Both the position numbers and the translations under genes were made by a program. The notes under the pieces are model-generated. The model worked only from the letters and a program-made list of their open reading frames with translations, searched no databases and had not been told where the DNA came from. A DNA stretch of 64,000 bases from Pseudomonas sp. ADAK13 (lineage in GTDB: Bacteria; Pseudomonadota; Gammaproteobacteria; Pseudomonadales; Pseudomonadaceae): NCBI RefSeq assembly GCF_012935715.1, contig NZ_CP052860.1:3658001-3722000 (forward strand), written 5' to 3'. This document shows, in pieces, positions 27,181 through 35,958 of the stretch; within the stretch, counting starts at the first letter, position 1; each line of letters opens with the position of its first letter.

Positions 27181-28398
27181 ATGTCTGCCACCGCTAAACC
27201 TGCCAGCCCCGCGCCGGATCATCACGCGCAGTTCCTCGAACTGCTGAGTGCGAGCCTTGAGCAAAACGCCTTTATCAAGCTGGTGCTGGCCAAGTACGTC
27301 GGCACTGAGCCTGACCTGCAGAAGCTGATCATCAAGCAACTGACGGTCAAGGATCAGCCTTGCCTGTCCTTCGTTTACCGCTACAAGTCCCGCGACATCA
27401 CCAAGAACTTCTCCCTGGCTGACGGCGTGGCGGCGATTGCCGAGCTGTTGCCGGCGTCGTTCAAGAACGCGCACCTGCTCTCGGTGACCGACGAAGCCCA
27501 GTTGGAATACAGCAAGAAGAACAAAAGCTCGCTGTTCAAAAGCAAGCCGCAACAACTGCGGGAGGCGCCGTCTGCGGAGCACAACCGCGAGAAGAATCGC
27601 TTCCTGGACCTTACGCGGCCATTTCTTGCTGACCTTGGCGTGACCAACGCCAAGCATGAGCTGATCCCGGCGATGTCGCGCAAGTGGAAGCAGATCAACA
27701 AGTTCATCGAAGTGTTCAGCCATGCGCTGACCACGTCACCGTTGAAGCTGGACCAGCCGGTGCGGGTCGCGGACTTTGGCTCGGGCAAGGGCTACCTGAC
27801 CTTCGCCATCCACGATTACCTGCGCAACACCCTCAATGCCGAGGGCGAAGTGACCGGCGTGGAATTGCGCGAAGACATGGTGACCCTGTGCAACAACGCC
27901 GCCGCCCGCCTGGACCACCCGGGGCTGGTGTTCAAGTGCGGGGATGTGCGCAGCGTCGCGCCCAGCGAACTGGACGTGATGATTGCCCTGCATGCCTGCG
28001 ACATCGCCACCGACTACGCGATTCACACCGGCATCCGCTCCGGCGCGTCGATCATCATGTGCTCGCCGTGCTGCCATAAGCAGATTCGCCTGCAAATCCA
28101 GAGCCCGGCGCTGCTCAAGCCGATGCTGCAATACGGCCTGCACCTGGGCCAGCAGGCGGAAATGGTCACCGACAGTTTGCGGGCATTGTTCCTCGAAGCC
28201 TGTGGCTACGAGACCAAGGTGTTTGAGTTCATCTCGTTGGAGCACACCAACAAGAACAAGATGATTCTTGCCGTGAAGCGCGCGGAGCCGGTGGACCCGG
28301 CGCAGTTGCTGGTGAAAATCCAGGAGCTGAAGTCGTTCTACACCATCACCGAGCACTGCCTGGAAACTCTGTTGCGGGCGGACGGTTACCTGGCCTGA
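27181..28398 (+). CDS. Class I SAM-dependent methyltransferase (Methyltransf_32-like)
   Basis: The protein is about 405 aa. The middle holds a class I SAM motif I (VADFGSGKGYLTFAIHDYL) followed by GEVTGVELREDMVTLCN. A Cys cluster SPCCHKQIRLQ appears later. The N-terminal about 180 residues are a separate helical region with no motif I recognise. The substrate is unknown; the family includes proteins related to the methyltransferase part of GSTCD. The start is ATG 27181, though an in-frame TTG two codons earlier sits closer to the GAGG at 27166. Confidence 0.82.
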   Translation: MSATAKPASPAPDHHAQFLELLSASLEQNAFIKLVLAKYVGTEPDLQKLIIKQLTVKDQPCLSFVYRYKSRDITKNFSLADGVAAIAELLPASFKNAHLLSVTDEAQLEYSKKNKSSLFKSKPQQLREAPSAEHNREKNRFLDLTRPFLADLGVTNAKHELIPAMSRKWKQINKFIEVFSHALTTSPLKLDQPVRVADFGSGKGYLTFAIHDYLRNTLNAEGEVTGVELREDMVTLCNNAAARLDHPGLVFKCGDVRSVAPSELDVMIALHACDIATDYAIHTGIRSGASIIMCSPCCHKQIRLQIQSPALLKPMLQYGLHLGQQAEMVTDSLRALFLEACGYETKVFEFISLEHTNKNKMILAVKRAEPVDPAQLLVKIQELKSFYTITEHCLETLLRADGYLA

Positions 28399-28416
28399 GA
28401 ACGACGCTGACCAAAA

Positions 28417-28503
28417 TGTGGGAGCTGGCTTGCCTGCGATGCAGGCACCTCGGTGTATCAGGTAAAGCGAGGTGATGCTATCGCAGGCAAGCCAGCTCCT
28501 ACA
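28417..28503. repeat. REPIN
   Basis: TGTGGGAGCTGGCTTGCCTG and its complement (GCAGGCAAGCCAGCTCCTACA) enclose a CACCTCGG/CGAGGTGATG hairpin. It lies between two convergent genes and could help end transcription. Confidence 0.85.
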
Positions 28504-28504
28504 G

Positions 28505-29404
28505 TTAGACTGCGCTGGCCTTGGGAGCTGGGGCAGGTTTCACACTGGTCTTGCGCCCCAGCATCACCGTCACAATCACCCCACAGGCAAACAGCCAGGT
28601 AATCGGCTCGATGTGCTCACCAAAAAACAGCGCCGAAAACGCGATGGTGAAAAAGATCTGCAGCAGCTGAATCTGGCTGACCCGGGCAATGCCGCCCATG
28701 GCCAGCCCGGCGTACCACGCAAAGAATCCCAGGAACTGCGAAAACAGCGAGACATAGCCGAACGCCCACCAGGTGCCCATGGAAATCGGTCCTTGGTGTT
28801 GCAGCGCCAAGTAGGCCACCGGCCCGATCAACACCGGCGTTGACAGCACCAGCGCCCAGCAGATCACCTGCCAGCCGCCCATCTCCTTGGCCAACCGGCC
28901 GCCTTCGGCATAACCCAGCCCGCCCACGGCAATCGCCCCGAGCATCAACAGGTCGCCCGCCTGGATACTGCCGGCCCCAGTAATCAACGCATAACTCAGC
29001 ACCAGCGCGCTGCCCAGCGCCGCGCAGGCCCAGAAGGCTTTTGATGGCCGCTCATGGGACAGCCACGCCGCATACAGCGCCACGCACAGCGGCTGCAACC
29101 CGTTGACCAGCGCACCATGGGACGCCGGCAAGGTTTGCATGGCCCAGGCCGACAGCACCGGGAAACCCAGGATCACCCCGGCAATCACCAGCGTCAGCCC
29201 GCGCACCTGGCGCCAGGTGGGCCAGCGCTCACGGCGCCACAGCAACAACGCCGCCGCCGGCACCGCCGCAAACAACGCCCGGCCCAGGCCATTGAGCAGC
29301 GGGTGGATTTCCTGCACCACGATACGGGTGAAGGGCAGGGTGAGGCTGAAGATGATGACGCCCAGCAGGCCGAGGGCCATGCCGGTATTTTCGCGGGAGC
29401 TCAT
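28505..29404 (-). CDS. DMT-superfamily transporter (EamA family)
   Basis: The 299-aa protein has ten predicted hydrophobic segments in two EamA repeats. The first repeat covers [20 protein letters not shown] to [14 protein letters not shown], and the second ends in [19 protein letters not shown]. The typical E-R/P signature (SHERPS and GEHIEP) is present in each half. It is an inner-membrane exporter or permease of unknown substrate. The ATG at 29404 lacks a clear Shine-Dalgarno sequence. A TTG at 29455 would add 17 residues and cannot be excluded. Confidence 0.85.
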   Translation of the reverse strand: MSSRENTGMALGLLGVIIFSLTLPFTRIVVQEIHPLLNGLGRALFAAVPAAALLLWRRERWPTWRQVRGLTLVIAGVILGFPVLSAWAMQTLPASHGALVNGLQPLCVALYAAWLSHERPSKAFWACAALGSALVLSYALITGAGSIQAGDLLMLGAIAVGGLGYAEGGRLAKEMGGWQVICWALVLSTPVLIGPVAYLALQHQGPISMGTWWAFGYVSLFSQFLGFFAWYAGLAMGGIARVSQIQLLQIFFTIAFSALFFGEHIEPITWLFACGVIVTVMLGRKTSVKPAPAPKASAV

Positions 29405-29592
29405 GGAAGGAACCAGGATCGAATGGGCCGGAAGTGGACGTTCATCTAGCCACAAAGCCCGAAAAACGCGGGCCTACAGCTGGGTGCGGATTTATCCGTA
29501 CAGTTGTAGTAGCGGGCCATTACCCGGCCCGGCGGCACAGGTCTATCTTGGCTACTCTTGTCTGCCCAACCGTTCAACCGGAGGAATGCCCC

Positions 29593-30174
29593 ATGGCTGC
29601 GAAAAAAATCCTGATGCTGGTCGGCGATTACGTCGAAGACTATGAAGTGATGGTGCCGTTCCAGGCGCTGTTGATGGTGGGGCATACCGTGCACGCCGTG
29701 TGCCCGGACAAGACCGCCGGCCAGACCGTGCGCACGGCGATCCACGACTTCGAAGGCGACCAGACCTACAGCGAAAAGCCCGGGCACCTGTTCGCCTTGA
29801 ATGCCGACTTCGCCAAGGTCGACGCCGCCGACTACGACGCGCTGCTGGTGCCCGGTGGCCGTGCCCCCGAGTACCTGCGCCTGAACGAAAAAGTGCTGCA
29901 ACTGGTGAAGGCATTCGACCAGGCTGGCAAGCCCATCGCTGCGGTGTGCCACGGCGCGCAACTGCTGGCGGCCGCCGGCATCCTGGAAGGCCGTGAGTGC
30001 AGTGCCTATCCTGCGTGCGGGCCTGAAGTGCGATTGGCGGGTGGTACGTTCATCGATATCCCGGTGACCGACAGCCACGTTCAAGGCAATCTGGTAACAG
30101 CCCCGGCGTGGCCGGCGCACCCAAGCTGGCTGGCGGGTTTCCTCGGCCTGCTGGGCACCAGAATTACCCTGTAA
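29593..30174 (+). CDS. DJ-1/PfpI-family protein
   Basis: The 193-aa protein starts [26 protein letters not shown]. The conserved nucleophile-elbow cysteine is in [15 protein letters not shown], with the family acid in GDYVEDYE. Family members act as glyoxalases, deglycases, chaperones or peptidases, so the exact activity is undecided. It is preceded by GGAGGAA and followed 16 nt later by a ribbon-helix-helix gene, probably in one transcript. Confidence 0.88.
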   Translation: MAAKKILMLVGDYVEDYEVMVPFQALLMVGHTVHAVCPDKTAGQTVRTAIHDFEGDQTYSEKPGHLFALNADFAKVDAADYDALLVPGGRAPEYLRLNEKVLQLVKAFDQAGKPIAAVCHGAQLLAAAGILEGRECSAYPACGPEVRLAGGTFIDIPVTDSHVQGNLVTAPAWPAHPSWLAGFLGLLGTRITL

Positions 30175-30190
30175 ACCGGAGGTCATCGCC

Positions 30191-30508
30191 ATGTGCGAGC
30201 TGTACGTCAAGGCCGACCCGATTCTGTACGAGTCCCGCTCGCGCTCCCTGCGCATCTGTGGCGTGGTGACCACCGTGCGCCTGGAAAACCAGTTCTGGGA
30301 CATCCTCAGCGAAATCGCCGAGGTGGATGGCATGACCACCAATCAGCTGATCGCCAAGTTGTATGAGGAAGTGATGGATTATCGCGGCGAAGTGGTGAAT
30401 TTCGCTTCGTTTTTGCGGGTGAGTTGTACGCGGTATTTGAGTCGGCAGCGGGTTCATGCGCCAGAGCTCAGCCTGGTTAATACACGAGGTGGCGCGCAGA
30501 AGATCTAA
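30191..30508 (+). CDS. Ribbon-helix-helix DNA-binding domain protein
   Basis: The 105-aa protein carries the RHH_4 pattern: RSRSLRICGVVTTVRLENQFWDILSEIAEVDGMTTNQLI... The first strand (GVVTTVRLE) would insert in the DNA groove, and a helix-helix pair follows. The C-terminus ends in a short basic tail (FLRVSCTRYLSRQR). GGAGG lies upstream and the gene follows the PfpI gene closely. It may regulate this pair, but no target is evident. Confidence 0.82.
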   Translation: MCELYVKADPILYESRSRSLRICGVVTTVRLENQFWDILSEIAEVDGMTTNQLIAKLYEEVMDYRGEVVNFASFLRVSCTRYLSRQRVHAPELSLVNTRGGAQKI

Positions 30509-30509
30509 A

Positions 30510-30633
30510 TGTGGGAGCGGGCTTGCTGTGGTGAGGGGGCTTGTCCCCCGTCGGGTTCACCACAGATTGATGGGGCTGCTTCGCAGCCCAACGCGGGGCA
30601 AGCCCGCTCGCCACAGCAAGCCAGCTCCCACAC
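30510..30633. repeat. Composite of two REP types, nested
   Basis: An outer TGTGGGAGCGGGCTTGCTGTG / CAGCAAGCCAGCTCCCACA pair encloses an inner GGTGAGGGGGCTTGTCCCCC / GGGGCAAGCCCGCTCGCC pair and a TGGGGCTGCTTCGCAGCCCA hairpin. A TGTGGCGAG-type palindrome has landed inside a TGTGGGAGC-type doublet. Confidence 0.8.
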
Positions 30634-30667
30634 TGATCGGGTTTCCAAGCCGAATGCTGGTGAAGGG

Positions 30668-33226
30668 TCAGAAGAACCGCGTCACGCTGATCTTCGCATC
30701 GCGGCCCTTGGTATAGGCGCGGTCGCCGCTCAGGGCCGGGCGGAAGTTGTTGTTGAACAGGTTGTCCACGGTGAAGTTGACCTCGGTGCCCTTCAGATAA
30801 GCCTGTTGCGGCTTCCAGCTGGCGAACAGGCCCTGGGTGTTGTAGCGCTTGTTGCCGTACTGATCGTAGAACAGGTCGCCGATGCTGGTGCCCGGGCCGC
30901 CGGAGTACTTGTCGCTCGGCAAACGGCTGGTGGCGCCGATGAATTGCCCTTGCCAGCCCACCTGCGCATCCAGGCTCGGGATCTTGGTGCCGAGCACGAT
31001 CACCCATTTGGTCGGCGGAATATCCCGCGCCCAGACGTCCGGCCCCCATGGGTTGGTGTAGGCACCTTCGTGTTTGCCGGTGGTGTAGGCGAAGGACACA
31101 GAGCCGAACACGTAGGTGGAGTCATAGAAACTCTCGGCCTCGAAACCCTTGATGGTCATGCCGCCGATGTTGCGGTAGTTGGACATCGCTCCCGGTGGGC
31201 AGGCGCTGGAAATCGTCCCGCCGTTGAGCGCCTGATTCTGGCAGCCCACACCCGTGTTCTTGAAGATCTCGTCCTCGACCTTGTTGTGGAACAACGTGGT
31301 ACGCAGTTGCAGGTTGTCGCCGTGGGTGAACACGTCGGCGAAGCTCGTGACGTTACCCAGGGTGATCGAGGTGATGCGCTCCGGATCCAGGTCGAGGCTG
31401 GTGGCGGTGCGGCTGCCCAGGCCCTGCACTTCATACTGTTCGTCGATCACCGGGGCGCGCCAGGTGCGGCTCCAGTTGGCAAACATCGCCACGTTCGGGG
31501 TGATGGTCCAGTACGCCGCGAGGCGGGGCGACCAACCGGTGTAGGTACGGTCGCTGTAGTCGTGGCCGATGGCCGGGTCCGGGCTGCTGTAGTACGGCGC
31601 GTCGTTGGCTTCGCCGCGGTTGCGCACATGGTCATAGCGCATCGACGGGGTGATGGTGACATCGCCCAGCGTCACCGCGTCCTGGATAAAGAAACTGTTG
31701 GTATCGACCTTGCCATGGGGCATGAAGCCCGGCTGGAAGTGCCCGTAGTTGTATTTGGGGGTGTTGTAGGTGGCGCCGGGCATCCACATTTCGGTTTCCC
31801 GGGTGTGCTTGCGGATCTGCACCCCGGTGGTCACCGCGTGCTGCAACTGGCCGGTTGAAAACAGGCTGACGTTGCGTACGTCGAGGTTCTTGTCGTTGTA
31901 GGAGGTGTCCATCTTGCGCCCGCCGGTGGCCAGCTGGAAAAACGCCGTGGCGTCACGCTCGTCGGTCTGGTCGGTGTTGGACTCGGAATACTTGATGGTC
32001 AAGTCCACCAGCGGGTTATTCATCGGCTGGTATTCGTACTTGCTGCTCCAAGTGGTGTCGACGGTGTTGCGGTTGGCCAGGAAGCGTTTCAGCGCGGCTT
32101 CGTAGCCATAGCGGTCGATGTTGGCCTGGGTGGGTGGCGTCGGGTAGCTGGCGGCGGAGAAGGGCGTCCAGCGCTGGCTGTTGGAGCGTGAATACGACAG
32201 GCCCAGGCTGTGCTCGTCGGTGAAGTGGGCGTTCACCTTGAACAGTTTGCCGTCCACATTCTGCGCGCTGTTGGGCAGGCGCTTGGGGTTGATCGGGTAC
32301 TGGTTGTTGTCGTTGGGCAGGGTGGCGGCCAGCTTCATGTCGCCGCCGTCGCGCTGGGTCAGGTAGGCGAGGGCGTCGAAGCGGCCGTCATCGGTACGCC
32401 CGTAAACTGCGCTGCTATAGACCTGCTCATGGTCGTTGCTGGAGTAACCGTACTTGAGCATGGCGCCGCTGTTGCGCCCGTCCTTGAGCAGGTCCGGGGC
32501 ATCCTTGGTGGTCATGTTGACCGTACCGCCAAAGCCGCCGTTGCCGCTGAAGGGCGAGTTGGGGCCTTTCTCCACTTCGATGCTCTTGATCAGTTCGGGC
32601 TCGATAAACACCGTGCCCTGCTGGTAGCGCTCAAACCCGCTTTTGGTGGCGCCATCGACGGTCAGCGGCACGTCTTCGGCGTCGCCGAAACCGCGGATAT
32701 TGATGGTCTGGCCGCCGGGCTTCAGCGAGCCGCCCTGGCTGATACCGGGCAAGGTTTGCAGCAGGCTGGGGATATTATTGGACTGGTAACGGTCGATGTC
32801 AGCCTGGCTCAGGGTGGAGCGGCCGACGGTGGTGGAGTCGACCTCGTTGCCGGTGCCGATCACGCTCAGGGCTTCCAGCTGGATCGCGCTGCTGTTGGTG
32901 GTCTTGCCTTCTTCGGGCCGTACCACGTAGGTGCTCCCGACCTTGAGCAACACGAACTCGCCGTCCTTGAGCAGGGTGCGAATCGCCACTTCCGGTGTGA
33001 AGTCGCCGTTGAGGGCCGGCGCCTGGACATTTTTCAGCAGCGTTTCATCGAACAGCAGCTGGATTTTCGCTTGCTGCGCCACCTGGCTCAGGGACGTGGC
33101 CAGGGACTGGGCCGGCAGTTGCAGCTTGAACGACTCGGCCTGGGCACTCAGGCTGAAGGCCAGGCAGGCGGCAATGGCGGTGGGTCGAATAAACAGGTGC
33201 TGAACGTGGCAAGGCGCGCGAAACAT
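30668..33226 (-). CDS. TonB-dependent heme-type receptor with N-terminal signalling domain
   Basis: The 852-aa protein has a signal peptide ending FSLSAQA. The STN signalling domain (FKLQLPAQSLATSLSQVAQQ...VQAPALNGDFTPEVAIRTLL) occupies about residues 30-105. A plug with VGRSTLSQADIDRYQ and INIRGFGDAEDVPLTVDG follows, then a 22-strand-type barrel ending ISVTRFF. WRAPVIDEQYE and DLDPERITS resemble the FRAP/NPNL boxes of heme receptors. With fecI and fecR directly upstream it forms a cell-surface signalling unit of the HxuIRA or HasISR kind. No hemophore gene is nearby, which favours HxuA-like. GGGGGA precedes the ATG at 33226. Confidence 0.85.
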   Translation of the reverse strand: MFRAPCHVQHLFIRPTAIAACLAFSLSAQAESFKLQLPAQSLATSLSQVAQQAKIQLLFDETLLKNVQAPALNGDFTPEVAIRTLLKDGEFVLLKVGSTYVVRPEEGKTTNSSAIQLEALSVIGTGNEVDSTTVGRSTLSQADIDRYQSNNIPSLLQTLPGISQGGSLKPGGQTINIRGFGDAEDVPLTVDGATKSGFERYQQGTVFIEPELIKSIEVEKGPNSPFSGNGGFGGTVNMTTKDAPDLLKDGRNSGAMLKYGYSSNDHEQVYSSAVYGRTDDGRFDALAYLTQRDGGDMKLAATLPNDNNQYPINPKRLPNSAQNVDGKLFKVNAHFTDEHSLGLSYSRSNSQRWTPFSAASYPTPPTQANIDRYGYEAALKRFLANRNTVDTTWSSKYEYQPMNNPLVDLTIKYSESNTDQTDERDATAFFQLATGGRKMDTSYNDKNLDVRNVSLFSTGQLQHAVTTGVQIRKHTRETEMWMPGATYNTPKYNYGHFQPGFMPHGKVDTNSFFIQDAVTLGDVTITPSMRYDHVRNRGEANDAPYYSSPDPAIGHDYSDRTYTGWSPRLAAYWTITPNVAMFANWSRTWRAPVIDEQYEVQGLGSRTATSLDLDPERITSITLGNVTSFADVFTHGDNLQLRTTLFHNKVEDEIFKNTGVGCQNQALNGGTISSACPPGAMSNYRNIGGMTIKGFEAESFYDSTYVFGSVSFAYTTGKHEGAYTNPWGPDVWARDIPPTKWVIVLGTKIPSLDAQVGWQGQFIGATSRLPSDKYSGGPGTSIGDLFYDQYGNKRYNTQGLFASWKPQQAYLKGTEVNFTVDNLFNNNFRPALSGDRAYTKGRDAKISVTRFF

Positions 33227-33354
33227 GAAATCCCCCGGAGTAGCCAAATGGCCAAAAAGGTGTGCGTATCAAACACAGACCCGAGGAAGACGCGGCAGGA
33301 AAAATAATCCTCACATGCGAATGCAAAATATTCTCAAACAAGAATTTCGCGAGG

Positions 33355-34323
33355 TTATTTGCGCGGTTCGATCCTGATATTGCCGTCTGCCAACGCCACG
33401 GTTTTCACCGGCAACAGGGCCGGCAGCGCGTTGAGCAGAGCGTCTGGATCATTCACATCCAGGTTGCCCGAGACCTTCAACTGCGCCACCGCGCTGTCCA
33501 CCAGCAACGGCGCCTGGGGCCGGTACAGGCTCAACTCGTCCATCAAACTGGCCAGCTCGCGATTACGAAACGACACATGCCCGCCGCGCCAATCGGCAAC
33601 CTCGCCGGCGGTGAGGGTTTGTTGCTGCACGGTGCCCTTGGCATAACTGAACGTGGCGCGCTGCTGGGCGCCGAGCAACAGGGCGGGCACCTTGGCATCG
33701 GCGTCGAACGCCACTTGGCCGTGGGCCACACTGACCACCAGCTGCTGCTTGCTGCGCCGCACGTCGAAGCCGGTGCCTACCACCCGCACATTGGCTTCGC
33801 CGGCCTGCACGAACAGCGGCCGTTCCTTGTCGGCGGCCACCTCGATATACAACTGGCCCTGATCCAGGTGCACGATGCGCTGGTGACTGTTGAAGTCGAC
33901 CCGCAAGCGCGTGTTGGCGTTGACGTACAGCGTGCTGCCGTCGGGCAGATGCAGGGTGCGCATGCCTTTGGCATGGGCCGCGACCTGGGTGTGGAACAGC
34001 TCCCGCGGGGCGCCGATGTTGCTTGCCAGCACGGCACACACCAACGCGGCAGCCACCGCCAGGGCGGGGCGCCACACGGGTGTCTTGCGCACGGGCAGCG
34101 GTGTCGGTTTGTTCAGTTGCTGCAACTGGGCAAGGTCGGCCCACAGCTGTTCGAACTCGGCATAGGCGCGGGCATGGGCCGGCTCGGACTGCCAGGCGGC
34201 AAACGCCTTGCGGTCGGCGCGCGCCGTGTCATTGCGGTTGCGCGCAAACCAGCTGGCGGCCTGGGCATCGATCGAGTCGCTGGCCTCGATGTCACAGGTG
34301 TCGATGTCGCTCAGGCGGTTCAT
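33355..34323 (-). CDS. FecR-family anti-sigma factor
   Basis: The 322-aa protein has an N-terminal cytoplasmic DUF4880-like sigma-binding domain (AQAASWFARNRNDTARADRKAFAAWQ...). One membrane segment (ALAVAAALVCAVLASNI) is followed by the periplasmic FecR domain (LHLPDGSTLYVNANTRLRVDF, VVGTGFDVRRS) and a C-terminal part that contacts the receptor STN domain. The ATG at 34323 overlaps the sigma-factor stop by 4 nt (ATGA). The 128-bp gap to the receptor gene contains no ORF and may hold the sigma-dependent receptor promoter. Confidence 0.9.
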   Translation of the reverse strand: MNRLSDIDTCDIEASDSIDAQAASWFARNRNDTARADRKAFAAWQSEPAHARAYAEFEQLWADLAQLQQLNKPTPLPVRKTPVWRPALAVAAALVCAVLASNIGAPRELFHTQVAAHAKGMRTLHLPDGSTLYVNANTRLRVDFNSHQRIVHLDQGQLYIEVAADKERPLFVQAGEANVRVVGTGFDVRRSKQQLVVSVAHGQVAFDADAKVPALLLGAQQRATFSYAKGTVQQQTLTAGEVADWRGGHVSFRNRELASLMDELSLYRPQAPLLVDSAVAQLKVSGNLDVNDPDALLNALPALLPVKTVALADGNIRIEPRK

Positions 34324-34859
34324 TCTGGCTGCTCCTTGCCGTGTTCTTGTTGAAGTCGCTGCTTGCAATGCAGCAGGGCAAAGGCGATGTGCTTTTCCAC
34401 CATGCTGACCGAAACTCCCATGCGCTCGGCGATCTGGGCCTGGCTCAGGCCTTCGAAGCGGTGCAGCATAAGGGCTTCTCGCCTTCTGGGCGAGAGTTCA
34501 GCGAGGACTTCTTTCAACTGTTCCAGGCGTTGCAGGCGTTGCGCGGCGGCCATGGGATCGTCTCGCGGGTCGCTGACAGACTCGGCATCCAGTTCGGCCT
34601 GTTGCTGGTGGACGGTGTGCCGCACCTTCTGTTTGCGCCAGTGATCGCGCAGCAGGTTGCGCGCCATCTGGAACAGAAACGCCCGTGGCTGCTCGACCTG
34701 AGCCCGGTCGCGGTAGTCCAGCCATTGGGTGAAGACATCCTGGGTCATGTCTGCCGCGTCGCTGGCGTTGTCCGTGCGTTTGCGCAGGAAATGCAGGATA
34801 TCTGCATAAAACCCGCGAAAGGCATCGGCCGACAGCGGGTCGGGCTTGGGACGAGACAT
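34320..34859 (-). CDS. FecI-type ECF sigma factor
   Basis: The 179-aa protein has region 2 in ASDAADMTQDVFTQWLDYRD and PRAFLFQMARNLLRDHWRKQ. Region 4 is in LSPRRREALMLHRFEGLSQAQIAERMGVSVSMVEKH. It is released by the anti-sigma/receptor pathway when the receptor binds its iron or heme ligand, then transcribes the receptor gene. It is the first gene of the unit, with a Fur-box-like sequence about 45 bp upstream. Confidence 0.92.
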   Translation of the reverse strand: MSRPKPDPLSADAFRGFYADILHFLRKRTDNASDAADMTQDVFTQWLDYRDRAQVEQPRAFLFQMARNLLRDHWRKQKVRHTVHQQQAELDAESVSDPRDDPMAAAQRLQRLEQLKEVLAELSPRRREALMLHRFEGLSQAQIAERMGVSVSMVEKHIAFALLHCKQRLQQEHGKEQPE

Positions 34860-34902
34860 GGATATCCTTCTTGACGAAGCACGACGTAGAAAAGTCGCGA
34901 AT

Positions 34903-34921
34903 GATATCGAGAATTATTGTC
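34903..34921. promoter_or_regulatory. Fur-box-like site upstream of the ECF sigma gene
   Basis: GATATCGAGAATTATTGTC matches 14 of 19 positions of the consensus GATAATGATAATCATTATC and lies just upstream of the fecI-type start. Iron repression of the signalling unit is the expected consequence. Confidence 0.65.
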
Positions 34922-34950
34922 ATTTGTCTCTATCGAAATACACGCATCAG

Positions 34951-35037
34951 TGTGGGAGCAGGCTTGCCTGCGATGCAGGCACCTCGGTTTGTCAGAAATA
35001 CCGAGGTGATGCCATCGCAGGCAAGCCAGCTCCTACA
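34951..35037. repeat. REPIN
   Basis: TGTGGGAGCAGGCTTGCCTG pairs with CAGGCAAGCCAGCTCCTACA around a CACCTCGG/CCGAGGTGATG hairpin, between the sigma gene promoter and the DapA-like gene. Confidence 0.85.
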
Positions 35038-35043
35038 GGGGGT

Positions 35044-35931
35044 TCACCGCAATGTGGTCAGTAGCTCTTGAAGCTGAACCCGGCCAGCCTCACCCAGCGG
35101 GAACACTGGCAGGCGTGGGTCCCCGCACTCCAGCCCCGTGAGCCGCAAACCGGCCTTGATCGTCGCCGGCAAGCCGCCTTTGAGGATGAAGTCCAGCAAC
35201 GGCAACTGGCGATAAAACAGCTCCCGCGCTTTCTTCAGGTCATTGGCCAAAACGGCTCCATACAGATCCAGATTGAGCTGTGGAATCAGGTTTGGCGCTG
35301 CCGTGCACCAGCCCTTCGCGCCCGCCGCAAACGCTTCCAGTGCCAGCGGATTGCAGCCGTTGTAGAACGGCAACTGGCCCTCGCTGCGCCGATACAGCTG
35401 GTGCATGCGCTGAATATCCCCGGTGCTTTCCTTGACCATGGTCACATTGTCGACGCTTTCGACGATGCGCATGATCAAGTCCACCGACAGGTCTGTACCG
35501 CTGGTGGCCGGGTTGTTGTAGAGCATGATCGGCACGCCGATGCTGTCACCGATGGCCGCATAGTGGGCGAGGATTTCCGCCTCGCTGAGCTTCCAGTACG
35601 AGGCCGGCAACACCATCACCACGTCTGCACCGTGGCTTTCGGCAAACCGCGCGCGGCGCACGGCCTTGGCGGTGGTCAGGTCGGAGACGCTGACGATGGT
35701 CGGCACGCGCTTGCCGACCTTCTGGAGGCTGTAGGCGGCGACGTCGTCCCACTCCGCATCGCTGAGGTAGGCGCCTTCGCCGGTGCTGCCCAACGGTGCG
35801 ATGGCGTGCACGCCGCTGTCGATCAAGCGGTCGATGGAGCGCCCGAGGGCGTCCAGGTCAAGGTGCTGGCCGTCTGCACTGAACGGGGTGATGGTGTAGC
35901 CGATAATGCCGTGAATAGAAGGGCTGGACAT
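35044..35931 (-). CDS. DapA/NAL-family class I aldolase or synthase
   Basis: The 295-aa protein has a TIM-barrel DHDPS/N-acetylneuraminate-lyase fold. It starts IHGIIGYTITPFSADG and has GSTGEGAYLSDAEW in the substrate pocket. The Tyr is in IMLYNNPATSGTDLS and the Schiff-base Lys in NVTMVKESTGDIQR. It condenses or cleaves pyruvate-type keto acids, but the substrate is not evident and it is unlikely to be the housekeeping DapA. It follows the class II aldolase gene by 27 nt, so the two probably act in one catabolic route under the divergent XRE-cupin regulator. Confidence 0.88.
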   Translation of the reverse strand: MSSPSIHGIIGYTITPFSADGQHLDLDALGRSIDRLIDSGVHAIAPLGSTGEGAYLSDAEWDDVAAYSLQKVGKRVPTIVSVSDLTTAKAVRRARFAESHGADVVMVLPASYWKLSEAEILAHYAAIGDSIGVPIMLYNNPATSGTDLSVDLIMRIVESVDNVTMVKESTGDIQRMHQLYRRSEGQLPFYNGCNPLALEAFAAGAKGWCTAAPNLIPQLNLDLYGAVLANDLKKARELFYRQLPLLDFILKGGLPATIKAGLRLTGLECGDPRLPVFPLGEAGRVQLQELLTTLR

Positions 35932-35958
35932 GGAAAAGTCTCCGGTCGAAAAAGGGGT

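Noticed and set aside
35044..35931. Housekeeping DapA (4-hydroxy-tetrahydrodipicolinate synthase)
   Set aside because: The context with a class II aldolase and XRE-cupin regulator, and the divergent pocket sequence, fit a catabolic NAL-family member better.
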